A DNA stretch of 12,403 nucleotides. Origin: Chryseobacterium gleum. GTDB taxonomy: Bacteria; Bacteroidota; Bacteroidia; UBA10329. Location of the stretch: positions 1-12,403 of the forward strand of contig CAMCFW010000024.1 in the NCBI GenBank assembly GCA_945874195.1, written 5' to 3'. Shown here one piece after another: positions 1 through 7,157 of this stretch. The translations under genes were made by a program, and so were the position numbers. The notes below the pieces were generated by a model. It did not search any database. It was given only the letters and a program-made list of their open reading frames with translations, and was not told the origin of the DNA. How positions within the stretch are numbered: the first letter of the stretch is position 1; each line of letters begins with the position of its first letter.

Positions 1-17
1 CCTAGCCCGACCTTCAG

Positions 18-497
18 GTGCAGCCCTGGCTCGACCTCGCAGCCGGCATGCGGTTCATGGTCGAGGCGTTGGACGTGTATCTCTATTACATCGTGGGCAT
101 CATTCTGCTGGCGTTGCTTTTCAGCATTCTCAACACCATGCTGATGGCCGTGTTGGAGCGCATGCGCGAGATCGGTGTGTTGATGGCCGTGGGCATGTCC
201 AAGGCAAGGATCTTCCTTATGATTATGCTCGAAACTGTGATGCTCACCATGATCGGAGGCCCCTTCGGACTTCTATTGTCCTATGGTTTTGTCACCTATT
301 TCGGTGAGGTAGGCATCAACCTTGGGGGCGCGGCCTATTCCGACCTCGGATTCGCAGCCATCGTCTATCCTTATCTGGATGCACGAAGCTATTTGGAAGT
401 GACCTTGATGGTGGCAGTCATGGCGGTCATTGCAGCCGTTTATCCCGCAAGAAAGGCTCTTAAGTTGATTCCTGTTGAAGCGATAAGAACGATATGA
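18..497 (+). CDS. FtsX/MacB-type ABC transporter permease, C-terminal part (5' incomplete or interrupted)
   Basis: This is the C-terminal half of an inner-membrane ABC permease of the FtsX/MacB/LolCE type. Three hydrophobic segments are visible at about residues 20-46, 63-95 and 126-144. The protein ends in the family's typical tail, a YPARKALKL stretch followed by PVEAIR. Full-length members have about 400 residues, with an N-terminal TM helix and a periplasmic domain, and both are missing here. The first start codon is a GTG at 18, but homology-like sequence (PDLQV) runs back to base 6, directly after an in-frame TAG at 3-5, so the GTG is unlikely to be a true start. The gene overlaps the ATPase gene downstream by four bases (ATGA), as expected for partners of one transporter. 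Family assignment is firm. The substrate is unknown, though relatives move lipoproteins, lipids or peptides. Whether the gene is intact cannot be decided from this window. Confidence 0.85.
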   Translation: MQPWLDLAAGMRFMVEALDVYLYYIVGIILLALLFSILNTMLMAVLERMREIGVLMAVGMSKARIFLMIMLETVMLTMIGGPFGLLLSYGFVTYFGEVGINLGGAAYSDLGFAAIVYPYLDARSYLEVTLMVAVMAVIAAVYPARKALKLIPVEAIRTI

Positions 498-1180
498 AAA
501 ACATTGTAATAGAAACAAAAGCCCTTACGAAAACCTACGAAGGCATCGTTCCCGTCTATGCCGTGCGTGGCGCGGATGTGACCATCGAGGACAACGAGTT
601 CACCGCCATTATTGGCCCATCAGGCAGCGGCAAGACCACGCTACTCAACATGATTGGAGGCCTCGACCGTCCCACCTCGGGCAGTATAAAAGTGAACGGC
701 CACGAACTTACGGGGCTTTCGGACAGCGAACTGATCGACTTCCGGCTGAACCACATCGGTTTCGTGTTCCAGAGTTACAATCTCATCCCCGTGCTGACGG
801 CTCAGGAGAACACGGAGTTCATCATGCTCCTTCAGAAGATCCCGAAGGCGCAGCGCGATGCCCGTGTGGAGCAGTTGCTGCGCGAAGTGGGCCTTGCCGA
901 CAAGATGAACAAACGCCCAACGGAACTCTCTGGAGGACAGCAGCAGCGCGTTGCCGTAGCGCGGGCATTGGCCTCCAAACCCGATTTCGTATTGGCCGAT
1001 GAACCCACCGCAAACCTCGATTCCGCCAGTGCGTCCAACCTGCTCGACATCATGGCGCGATTGAATCAGGAAGAAGGCATCACCTTCATTTTCTCCACCC
1101 ACGACCAACGGGTGATAGACCGAGCCCGCAGGGTGATCACGTTGGAGGATGGTGTTGTTGTGAGTGATGAGAGGCGTTGA
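494..1180 (+). CDS. ABC transporter ATP-binding protein, LolD/MacB family
   Basis: This 228-residue cytoplasmic ATPase powers the permease encoded just upstream. All nucleotide-binding motifs are present in order: Walker A GPSGSGKT at 41-48, Q-loop Gln93, signature LSGGQQQR at 145-152, Walker B ending in DEP at 169-171, D-loop NLD at 174-176 and switch His203. The length and the GGLDRPTSG segment (55-63) after Walker A are typical of the LolD/MacB branch (lipoprotein release, macrolide or peptide efflux, cell-division FtsE relatives). The ATG overlaps the TGA of the permease (ATGA at 494-497), which points to translational coupling. No LolC/E-specific evidence allows naming it lolD. The substrate therefore stays open. 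Confidence 0.95.
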   Translation: MKNIVIETKALTKTYEGIVPVYAVRGADVTIEDNEFTAIIGPSGSGKTTLLNMIGGLDRPTSGSIKVNGHELTGLSDSELIDFRLNHIGFVFQSYNLIPVLTAQENTEFIMLLQKIPKAQRDARVEQLLREVGLADKMNKRPTELSGGQQQRVAVARALASKPDFVLADEPTANLDSASASNLLDIMARLNQEEGITFIFSTHDQRVIDRARRVITLEDGVVVSDERR

Positions 1181-1208
1181 AATCAGTTCAAAAGTTCAAG
1201 GCTACGTG

Positions 1209-2441
1209 ATGAATAGCAGAGGTAGTTGGTGGGTGGTTCTGGCGATGCTGATGGCAACATCTGCTTACTCTCAAGAATCCGACACCACCTCGAAACCTTC
1301 ATCAAAAATCAAGTTCTCCGACATAGTTCAGATTCATGGCTATGTCAAGAATCTGAACATCGTTTCCATTTCCGAAAATCCCCTCATAGGAAACAGTACC
1401 GAGAATTTCCTTCACAATCGAATCAATCTAAAAATTACTCCGGGCAAGGGTTTCCTTATCGGGGCTGAACTTCGGACACGACTTTTCTATGCTGGAAGAA
1501 CGGCCACCACGCCAACACTTCACGAGAACTATGAAGTGGATGGCGGCCTTGTGGACATGACGGCCAACATCGGCAGGAGCGATGCCGTGCTGCTCAACAC
1601 CACGCTCGACAGGCTCTATCTCGGATGGGGAAATCAGAAGGTGGATGTGCGGGTCGGTCGTCAGCGCATCAATTGGGGTGTTAACCTTGCTTGGAATCCC
1701 AACGACATCTTCAACGCCTACAACTTCATCGACTTCGACTATGAGGAACGGCCGGGCACGGATGCCTTGAGGTTCCAGTATTTCGGCAAGAACATGAGCG
1801 GGTTTGAGATTGCTGTTGCCCCACGGAAAAAATGGTTGGAATCAACCGCTGCGGTGATGTACAAGATGAACGCGAAGGGCTACGATCTGCAGTTCATCGC
1901 AGGGCAGTATCGCGATGAGGTGACCGCAGGAATCGGTTGGGCGGGCAACTTGGGCAATGCGGGCTTCAAGGGAGAGGCGCAGTGGTTCGCCCCATTTCAG
2001 GGATTTGCAGACAGTACACACACTGTTTCAGGAGCCATTTCTGTGGATTATGCTTTCAAGAACAGCCTGTATCTCAACGGTTCCCTGCTCTTCAACAGCA
2101 ACGGCATTGACGATTCCGACCCTGCGAAACTGGCTACCTTCTTCAGCGGAACCGCGCTCAGTGCCAAGAACCTGATGCCCACGCGCTATAACGGCTTCAT
2201 CTCCGCCAGTTATCCCATCACCCCGCTCATCAACTCAAGTTTGGCGGTGATCTATGGCTACGGGCCGCATCTGCTGCTCATCAACCCATCGCTTACCTAT
2301 TCGGTGAGCAACAGTTTCGATATTCTGTTGGCCGCACAGTTGTTCTTCTCCGAGTTCCCAGAGATTACGCCAACAGGCATTTCAAGCTCCTATCAGAACC
2401 TGAGCAACAGTGTTTTTCTGCGAGTGAAATGGAGTTATTGA
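1209..2441 (+). CDS. predicted outer-membrane beta-barrel protein (porin-like)
   Basis: This is a secreted protein of about 410 residues, not assigned to a named family with certainty. An ATG at 1164 lies inside the ATPase gene. The ATG at 1209 is preferred because it directly precedes a good signal peptide (residues 1-22, ending ATSAYSQ) and has an AAGG seven bases upstream. The mature part alternates polar and aromatic/hydrophobic residues with many Gly, Asn and Tyr. It ends in an aromatic residue (VKWSY), as barrels often do. A GRQRINWG stretch at 150-157, followed by WNPNDIFN, resembles the early strands of DUF1302-like and other porin-like outer-membrane proteins. Position right after the permease and ATPase genes suggests that it is the outer-membrane element of the same export route, but that is inference. 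It is convergent with the next gene, with only eight bases between the two stop codons. Confidence 0.75.
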   Translation: MNSRGSWWVVLAMLMATSAYSQESDTTSKPSSKIKFSDIVQIHGYVKNLNIVSISENPLIGNSTENFLHNRINLKITPGKGFLIGAELRTRLFYAGRTATTPTLHENYEVDGGLVDMTANIGRSDAVLLNTTLDRLYLGWGNQKVDVRVGRQRINWGVNLAWNPNDIFNAYNFIDFDYEERPGTDALRFQYFGKNMSGFEIAVAPRKKWLESTAAVMYKMNAKGYDLQFIAGQYRDEVTAGIGWAGNLGNAGFKGEAQWFAPFQGFADSTHTVSGAISVDYAFKNSLYLNGSLLFNSNGIDDSDPAKLATFFSGTALSAKNLMPTRYNGFISASYPITPLINSSLAVIYGYGPHLLLINPSLTYSVSNSFDILLAAQLFFSEFPEITPTGISSSYQNLSNSVFLRVKWSY

Positions 2442-2449
2442 AACCCTGC

Positions 2450-3517
2450 TTATTGGTCCTTGACGCAGCGGACAGAAAGGCCTTCGAATTTGCCATTTGT
2501 GGTCGTCCACACCCCGTTGGACGTATAATATAACGCTCGGGCATTAAGCAACGCACTATTGCCAGTCGAACTCCACCAGAACCCTGAGCCATAAACCTCT
2601 TGAAAATCGCCACCGCTCATTCGTCTTCCACCAGGCAACCCTGAAAATCCGCTTGAATTGCTGGCGCCCGTGTTTGGAGCAAGCCAAATGGTGATTCCTG
2701 TTGATTTCATGTTTCCACCACCATTGCTTAACCCCCCATTCACACTATGAAAGGCCGTCCACTCCGATTCTGTTGGAACGTGCCAACCTAGCGGACAAAC
2801 GTTCCTAGGGTCGGTTGCTGCCCAACCGTTATATAACTTCCCGAAGACATCGATCTGTGCCGGGTTATTGTTCATTGCGGCCCACGCGCCTTCATTGCTT
2901 CCGGCCCAATCGACATTGGTTATCAAATGAAGGATTGAATCACCATTGGAATATCTGCAAACAGTGAGGTTCTGGGCCATCCACTCATGTCCGGTACTCA
3001 CATGAATGGTTGGGTAAAAATTGCCGTCAATGTCAGTGACACCGTTCCCTGGTAGATATGAGTCGTTTGTAACCTCAAATTCCACTTCGTTACCATAGGC
3101 CGTGCCTGCATTGTTTGTGGCGTAGGCCCTTGCATAGTAAACGACTCCTGGATTCAATCCTGTAATGTTGCTTTCATACGTCCCGGTTCCGGCACCGTCC
3201 ATGGTGATATTGTCGGCGGTTGTCGGATTGGGATTTTCGCCCCATGCCAAGCCTCGGGCCGAAACGGTTGTGCCACCATTGCCATCGATGTCGCCTCCTA
3301 GTGTGGCCGTATTGGCCGTGAATGCTCCCAAGGGTAAGGTCACCACCAAGGGCAGTGCACCTGGATCGCCAACCACCGAATAGGTGATGCTATCGATCTC
3401 GCTCACCTGATACTGCACCAATGGCTGGCCTGAACGATGAATGTTCATCAGTGCCTGAGCCATGATATTGGAACCAAAAAGACTTAAAACCAGAGTGATG
3501 TAAGCGCCATTTTTCAT
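2450..3517 (-). CDS. secreted FISUMP-domain protein with an Ig/fibronectin-like domain
   Basis: This 355-residue protein carries a signal peptide (residues 1-20, ending NIMAQ). Next comes a short segment with a YQVSEIDSITY motif, common at the N terminus of Bacteroidota secreted proteins. A beta-sandwich-like domain at about 55-150 contains the repeat-type phrase YYARAYATNNAGTAYG. The C-terminal 160-355 is a Fibrobacter succinogenes major paralogous (FISUMP) domain. Its hallmarks are WMAQNL at 179-184, GKLYNGWA at 226-233, CPLGWHVPTESEW at 241-253, FSGLPGG at 291-297, WWSS at 314-317 and a terminal VRCVKD. The biochemical role of FISUMP domains is not established. No T9SS sorting tail is present and there is no lipobox, so it is probably periplasmic or exported by another route. 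It starts one base after the stop of the upstream T9SS-cargo gene, so the two are almost surely co-transcribed. Confidence 0.9.
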   Translation of the reverse strand: MKNGAYITLVLSLFGSNIMAQALMNIHRSGQPLVQYQVSEIDSITYSVVGDPGALPLVVTLPLGAFTANTATLGGDIDGNGGTTVSARGLAWGENPNPTTADNITMDGAGTGTYESNITGLNPGVVYYARAYATNNAGTAYGNEVEFEVTNDSYLPGNGVTDIDGNFYPTIHVSTGHEWMAQNLTVCRYSNGDSILHLITNVDWAGSNEGAWAAMNNNPAQIDVFGKLYNGWAATDPRNVCPLGWHVPTESEWTAFHSVNGGLSNGGGNMKSTGITIWLAPNTGASNSSGFSGLPGGRRMSGGDFQEVYGSGFWWSSTGNSALLNARALYYTSNGVWTTTNGKFEGLSVRCVKDQ

Positions 3518-3518
3518 C

Positions 3519-4034
3519 TCAATCGGTAACTATGATCAACTTGTTGTAGACAAATTTTCCTGCCGTCAATTTGCATATGTACACTCCAGATCCAACAGAT
3601 GCGGCATTCCATTGCTTGCTATGCATCCCAGCCGACTCTTGACCTTGGAAAACACTTTCTATCAGCGAACCCTTCATATCATACAGACCGATGGAAAGGG
3701 TTTCGGTTGATGAAAGTTCAAATTCAATATTGATAGGGCCAGAACTCGGATTCGGATAGACTCTCACATCCGTGTCAACCAATGGTCCCGATTCGATGAT
3801 TGACAGCGGGGGCTGGAAATACTCGTAATATCTAATGACCGAAAAGTTCCACGACACGGTATCGCCAGTTATCAGATTCAAACTCATTTCATTTTCCAAT
3901 AAGGTCACGGTTCTTACATCGATCAACGGATAGGTCTGAGTGCTTCCATCAGTAAGATGGACAAGTATGCTTTGAGCGTGACTGGAAAAAACCGAGATCA
4001 AACTAACGAGCAGAGTCTGAAACCATTTCCGCAT
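3519..4034 (-). CDS. small secreted protein with T9SS type A sorting domain
   Basis: This 171-residue protein has a signal peptide at 1-20 (ending SSHAQ) and a C-terminal T9SS type A sorting domain at about 90-171. The domain begins with VYPNPSSGP, has a central LYDMKGSLI strand and ends with GVYICKLTAGKFVYNKLIIV. The payload between the two signals is only about 65 residues. It shows the hydrophobic/DG pattern (VHLTDGS...PLIDVRTVTL) also found at the N terminus of the neighbouring FISUMP protein. Export would be by Sec and then T9SS, with the tail removed or attached at the cell surface. No catalytic motif is visible, so the function of the mature part is unknown. It is the first gene of a two-gene unit, with a strong TATCTTTG element 20 bases upstream of the ATG. 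Confidence 0.88.
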   Translation of the reverse strand: MRKWFQTLLVSLISVFSSHAQSILVHLTDGSTQTYPLIDVRTVTLLENEMSLNLITGDTVSWNFSVIRYYEYFQPPLSIIESGPLVDTDVRVYPNPSSGPINIEFELSSTETLSIGLYDMKGSLIESVFQGQESAGMHSKQWNAASVGSGVYICKLTAGKFVYNKLIIVTD

Positions 4035-4039
4035 TGAAC

Positions 4040-4063
4040 TTATCTTTGAGCAATCAAAGATAA
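4040..4063. promoter_or_regulatory. perfect inverted repeat containing two opposed Bacteroidota -7 elements
   Basis: Ten-base perfect arms (TTATCTTTGA at 4040-4049 and TCAAAGATAA at 4054-4063) flank a GCAA spacer. Each arm contains TATCTTTG, an exact match to the Bacteroidota -7 consensus TAnnTTTG. One reads on the + strand (4041-4048) and one on the - strand (4062-4055). The minus-strand element is well placed for the gene starting at 4034, giving a leader of roughly 15 bases. The plus-strand element could serve the lipoprotein gene at 4145 with a leader near 90 bases. No clean -33 TTTG at normal spacing is visible for either, so a regulator binding site or a 5' mRNA hairpin with a GNRA-like loop are alternatives. 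Confidence 0.6.
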
Positions 4064-4111
4064 AGTTCTTTGACCAAATGAAAAAAAGGATGTTCCATCA
4101 GGACGGTTTAT

Positions 4112-4119
4112 TATCTTCA
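4112..4119 (+). promoter_or_regulatory. possible -7 element for the small lipoprotein gene
   Basis: TATCTTCA keeps the TA and the first TT of the TAnnTTTG consensus and lies 25 bases before the ATG at 4145. No -33 element is recognisable, so this is a weak call. Confidence 0.3.
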
Positions 4120-4144
4120 CTTCCTAATTTTTAGAAGTTCCATC

Positions 4145-4543
4145 ATGAAATCACTTCGACTGCTTTTATTTCTTGCCATCATTGGGCTGAGTTCTTGCGA
4201 CAATTTGAATCCTTTTGGGCAGGACATTGGGAAAAAGGACCTTTATGGACAATGGACCCCCGTGCAAATGGAAACGGATGGCGCGGTGACAGAACCAACC
4301 GTTGAACAACGGAATGACTATATCCGTTTTAACGAGGACATGACCTTTGTCTGTCTCGAAAAGTCGGTGGAGGTGCAAGGCGAATGGAATTTCGTGCCCA
4401 TGTTCAACGTGCTGAACATCATGGCAGAAACTGACCCCGACAACTGCATCCCGCTAACCATCGAATCTGTTACAGAAACCGAATTGGTTTACCGGAAAGA
4501 AGACGCAGATGGCAATCAGACGAAGGTCTGGTTGACCAAATAA
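4145..4543 (+). CDS. small lipocalin-like lipoprotein
   Basis: This is a 132-residue predicted lipoprotein. The N-terminal hydrophobic stretch ends in the lipobox LSSC, making Cys18 the lipidated residue. The mature part opens with DLYGQWTPV and has YIRFNEDMTFV, GEWNF, a conserved hydrophobic LNIM strand and ends SVTETELVYR. This order is typical of the small lipocalin-like domains common in Bacteroidota lipoproteins, where a beta-barrel fold is assigned mostly by profile. No ligand or activity can be deduced. It is divergent from the T9SS-cargo unit and is followed by an intrinsic terminator, so it is probably a single-gene transcript, unless read-through feeds the CotH gene cluster downstream. 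Confidence 0.8.
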   Translation: MKSLRLLLFLAIIGLSSCDNLNPFGQDIGKKDLYGQWTPVQMETDGAVTEPTVEQRNDYIRFNEDMTFVCLEKSVEVQGEWNFVPMFNVLNIMAETDPDNCIPLTIESVTETELVYRKEDADGNQTKVWLTK

Positions 4544-4561
4544 ACCTTCGAACCGTACATT

Positions 4562-4598
4562 GAGAAGCCTGCGCGAACGTGCGGGCTTCTTGCTTTTT
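4562..4598 (+). terminator. rho-independent terminator after the lipoprotein gene
   Basis: A 12-bp stem is formed by AGAAGCCTGCGC (4563-4574) and GTGCGGGCTTCT (4579-4590), with two G:U wobbles and a GAAC loop. It is followed by TGC and five T residues (4594-4598). It sits 19 bases after the lipoprotein stop codon and leaves only 35 bases before the next gene. Confidence 0.8.
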
Positions 4599-4633
4599 GG
4601 CGATATTGCCGCCATGAAAATGACCCCGAACAG

Positions 4634-7138
4634 ATGACCTGTTTCCGCAGAACAAAATGGGGATCTGTCATCCTTCTTTTTCTGGTTGTTCTCGGCTGTT
4701 CAACCAAAAGGACACAAGACAGATTCGACTATGGCGCCACGCCCAAGCTTGAAATTTTCATAGACAGTCTCGATCTGGCACAGTTGGACAAGCTTAGCAA
4801 AGCTGCCATTGCCACGGGCGTAATGGGCAAGGAGACCAAACAGAAATTTCCGTGTAGCATAGAGTTTGAAGGAAAACGCATGAGCGGTGAATTACGCTTT
4901 AAAGGTGATTGGACCGATCATCTTGAGAACGGAAAATGGTCATTCAGAATTGAGTTGAAAGATGGCGCAACCGTATTGGGAAAGACAACTTTCTCTATTC
5001 AGCATCCTGCCACCCGTGGATATGGGCAGGAATGGCTCATGCATAAACTGTTGGCCAAACACGGAGTGCTTTCCACACACTATTCCTTCCTACCTGTCAA
5101 GATAAATGGAACGGAATTCGGACTGTATGCCTTTGAGGAGCACTTCGATAAGCAATTATTGGAATCTCAGGAAAGGCGCGAAGGGGTCATTCTCAAATTT
5201 GATGAAAGCCTATTCTGGGAAGCTAGAAAACTGGAGAAGACCGACTCTTCGAAGCCATATTTCCCCGAATTTGAAGCTAGTTCGGTCGTGACATTCAAAG
5301 AGAAGAAAATACTTCGGTCGCCTGAACTGAAACAGCAATTCCATCTTGGAAATAGGCTTTGCGAGATGTACCGAAGCTTGAATCCCAACATTTCGGATTA
5401 CTTGGATGTGAAGCGCACGGCCGAATATTATGCTTGGTTGACCTTGGGTAACTCGACCCATGGAATGACCTGGCACAACCAACGTTGGTACGTGAACCCA
5501 GTGTCCGCCAAACTAGAACCGATCGGCTACGATTGTTTTGGTGGTCCGAAAGGAAAAACAGAGAAGAATGCAGTTTTTCAAAACCTGGAAGGAATGGATC
5601 AGGAAAATGCCGTTTCGTATGCCCAGATCTTCCGGGCATTCCTTTTCACGGTACCCGAATTTCAAGCAGCCTATATCGAAGCACTGACCCGAATAAGTGA
5701 ACCACGAAATCTACGAAAGGTCTTGTCCGAACTTCAGCCCGAAATTCAAGCCGCCAACGACCTGCTGAAAGTTGAATTTCCGGATTGGACCATCGATACT
5801 TCGTTAATGATGGAAAATGCACGTGTGGCAAGGAAGATGCTACCTGAATTCAAAACGTGGCTGAGCGATGGAATGCCAAAAGTGAAGCCCGATACCAGCA
5901 ATCGAAGGCCATTCATAAAAGCCGAATGGTCGTCAAAAATTCCGGTATTGAGCTACGAACAAGGGCCGAAGAACTTCGTGGTTGAAAATAATGGAGGAAC
6001 GACCGTCAACGTGGTTGGATATCGCCCAAGAACGAGCACAGAAATGGTGCCCTTGGAGCCGAAAGTCGTGCTTGGAACATCGCATTGGCAACGCGACAGA
6101 AAGCAGATAGAATTGAGAGAAGTTGCCTCCGCCATTTATTATCAATTGGATAACGACACGGTCATAAGAAAGACCACTGAATTGAAATGGCCGGTACCGG
6201 TTGCCGGATCGCCACGCGTCAACCTTCGGACCAACGCGCTGAGCTCATTCACGTTCATTGAACAGAATGGCAGAAACCTCATCATTCGAAAAGGGAAGTA
6301 TTCTTTGGACAGGATCCTGTTCATTCCAAAAGGGTTTGAACTGCAAATTGAGGCAGGAGTAACGCTCACGTTACAGAAAGGGGCTGGAATCATCTCCGAA
6401 TCGGCTGTCACCTGCGTGGGCACCGAAGCAGAGCCTATCCTAATTACCGCCACCGATCAGACCAATCATGGGTTGACGTTGCTTCAGACCGAGAAGCCCT
6501 CCACTTTTAAGCATGTTCGCTTCATGGGAATGAACAATTTGCAATACGAAGGCTGGACGCTTACTGGGGGCATCAACTTCTACGAATCTGAACTCAGAAT
6601 GGAAGATTGCCATATATCGGATAATTCGTGCGAAGATGCCTTGAACATCATCCGCAGCAAATTTATGCTCGAATCATGCATCATCGAAAACACCTTTTCC
6701 GATGGTCTTGATTCGGATTTCTGCACCGGTGAGGTAAAAAACTGTCGGTTCAGCAATTTTGGAAATGATGGAATGGACTTTTCGGGCAGCCGTGTCAAGG
6801 TATCAGATTGCGAGGTGAAAAGCGCACACGACAAAGGCGTTTCGTGTGGAGAGCGTTCAAGTATAGAGATCCAAAACCTTTCGATAGATGGATCGAAGAT
6901 CGGAGTGGCGGCCAAGGACCGCAGTTTGGTAAAGATCAGAGGCATCAAGCTTTCCAACTGCGAATTCGGCTTTGCGGCTTACACCAAGAAAAGTGAATTC
7001 GGAGGAGCATCAATTGAAGTTGAAAAGATGGAAAAACAGAATGTGGAGGTACAGGCCGACATTGAATTCGGTTCCACATTCAAGCTTGATGGAAAGCTTA
7101 TGAAAGGCGAAGAATTTTCCTCGATAGACAAATATTGA
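4634..7138 (+). CDS. lipoprotein with CotH-kinase-like domain fused to a right-handed beta-helix
   Basis: This 834-residue predicted lipoprotein has a hydrophobic N terminus with lipobox VLGC (Cys22). Residues 36-305 resemble the CotH family of atypical secreted protein kinases. Visible blocks are GELRFKGDW at 85-93, KWSFRIEL at 101-108, LPVKINGTEFGLYAFEEHFD at 153-172 and IGYDCFGG at 297-304, where Asp300 fits the metal-binding Asp. A helical stretch (320-415) and a beta-rich linker follow. Residues 540-800 form a right-handed parallel beta-helix, with seven consecutive 22-residue rungs at 646-799. CotH of Bacillus phosphorylates spore-coat proteins; roles of Bacteroidota members are largely unknown. 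The second conserved Asp-rich segment is replaced by THGMTWHN (275-282), so activity is uncertain. The ATG at 4634 is the only start that keeps the signal sequence. The SGNH gene starts 19 bases after its stop. Domain identity is by motif memory, not by a profile search. Confidence 0.8.
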   Translation: MTCFRRTKWGSVILLFLVVLGCSTKRTQDRFDYGATPKLEIFIDSLDLAQLDKLSKAAIATGVMGKETKQKFPCSIEFEGKRMSGELRFKGDWTDHLENGKWSFRIELKDGATVLGKTTFSIQHPATRGYGQEWLMHKLLAKHGVLSTHYSFLPVKINGTEFGLYAFEEHFDKQLLESQERREGVILKFDESLFWEARKLEKTDSSKPYFPEFEASSVVTFKEKKILRSPELKQQFHLGNRLCEMYRSLNPNISDYLDVKRTAEYYAWLTLGNSTHGMTWHNQRWYVNPVSAKLEPIGYDCFGGPKGKTEKNAVFQNLEGMDQENAVSYAQIFRAFLFTVPEFQAAYIEALTRISEPRNLRKVLSELQPEIQAANDLLKVEFPDWTIDTSLMMENARVARKMLPEFKTWLSDGMPKVKPDTSNRRPFIKAEWSSKIPVLSYEQGPKNFVVENNGGTTVNVVGYRPRTSTEMVPLEPKVVLGTSHWQRDRKQIELREVASAIYYQLDNDTVIRKTTELKWPVPVAGSPRVNLRTNALSSFTFIEQNGRNLIIRKGKYSLDRILFIPKGFELQIEAGVTLTLQKGAGIISESAVTCVGTEAEPILITATDQTNHGLTLLQTEKPSTFKHVRFMGMNNLQYEGWTLTGGINFYESELRMEDCHISDNSCEDALNIIRSKFMLESCIIENTFSDGLDSDFCTGEVKNCRFSNFGNDGMDFSGSRVKVSDCEVKSAHDKGVSCGERSSIEIQNLSIDGSKIGVAAKDRSLVKIRGIKLSNCEFGFAAYTKKSEFGGASIEVEKMEKQNVEVQADIEFGSTFKLDGKLMKGEEFSSIDKY

Positions 7139-7157
7139 AAAGAAAACTAAGGTCGAT

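Noticed and set aside
641..1108. A 155-codon open frame on the minus strand, opposite the ABC ATPase
   Set aside because: The plus-strand frame holds every ABC motif in order; the antisense frame has no recognisable domain and is explained by the GC-rich codon use of the ATPase gene.
5113..7075. Recurrent GAATTCGG octamers in the CotH-like gene as a DNA repeat
   Set aside because: They encode separate EFG tripeptides at irregular spacing and fit ordinary codon choice rather than a repeat array.
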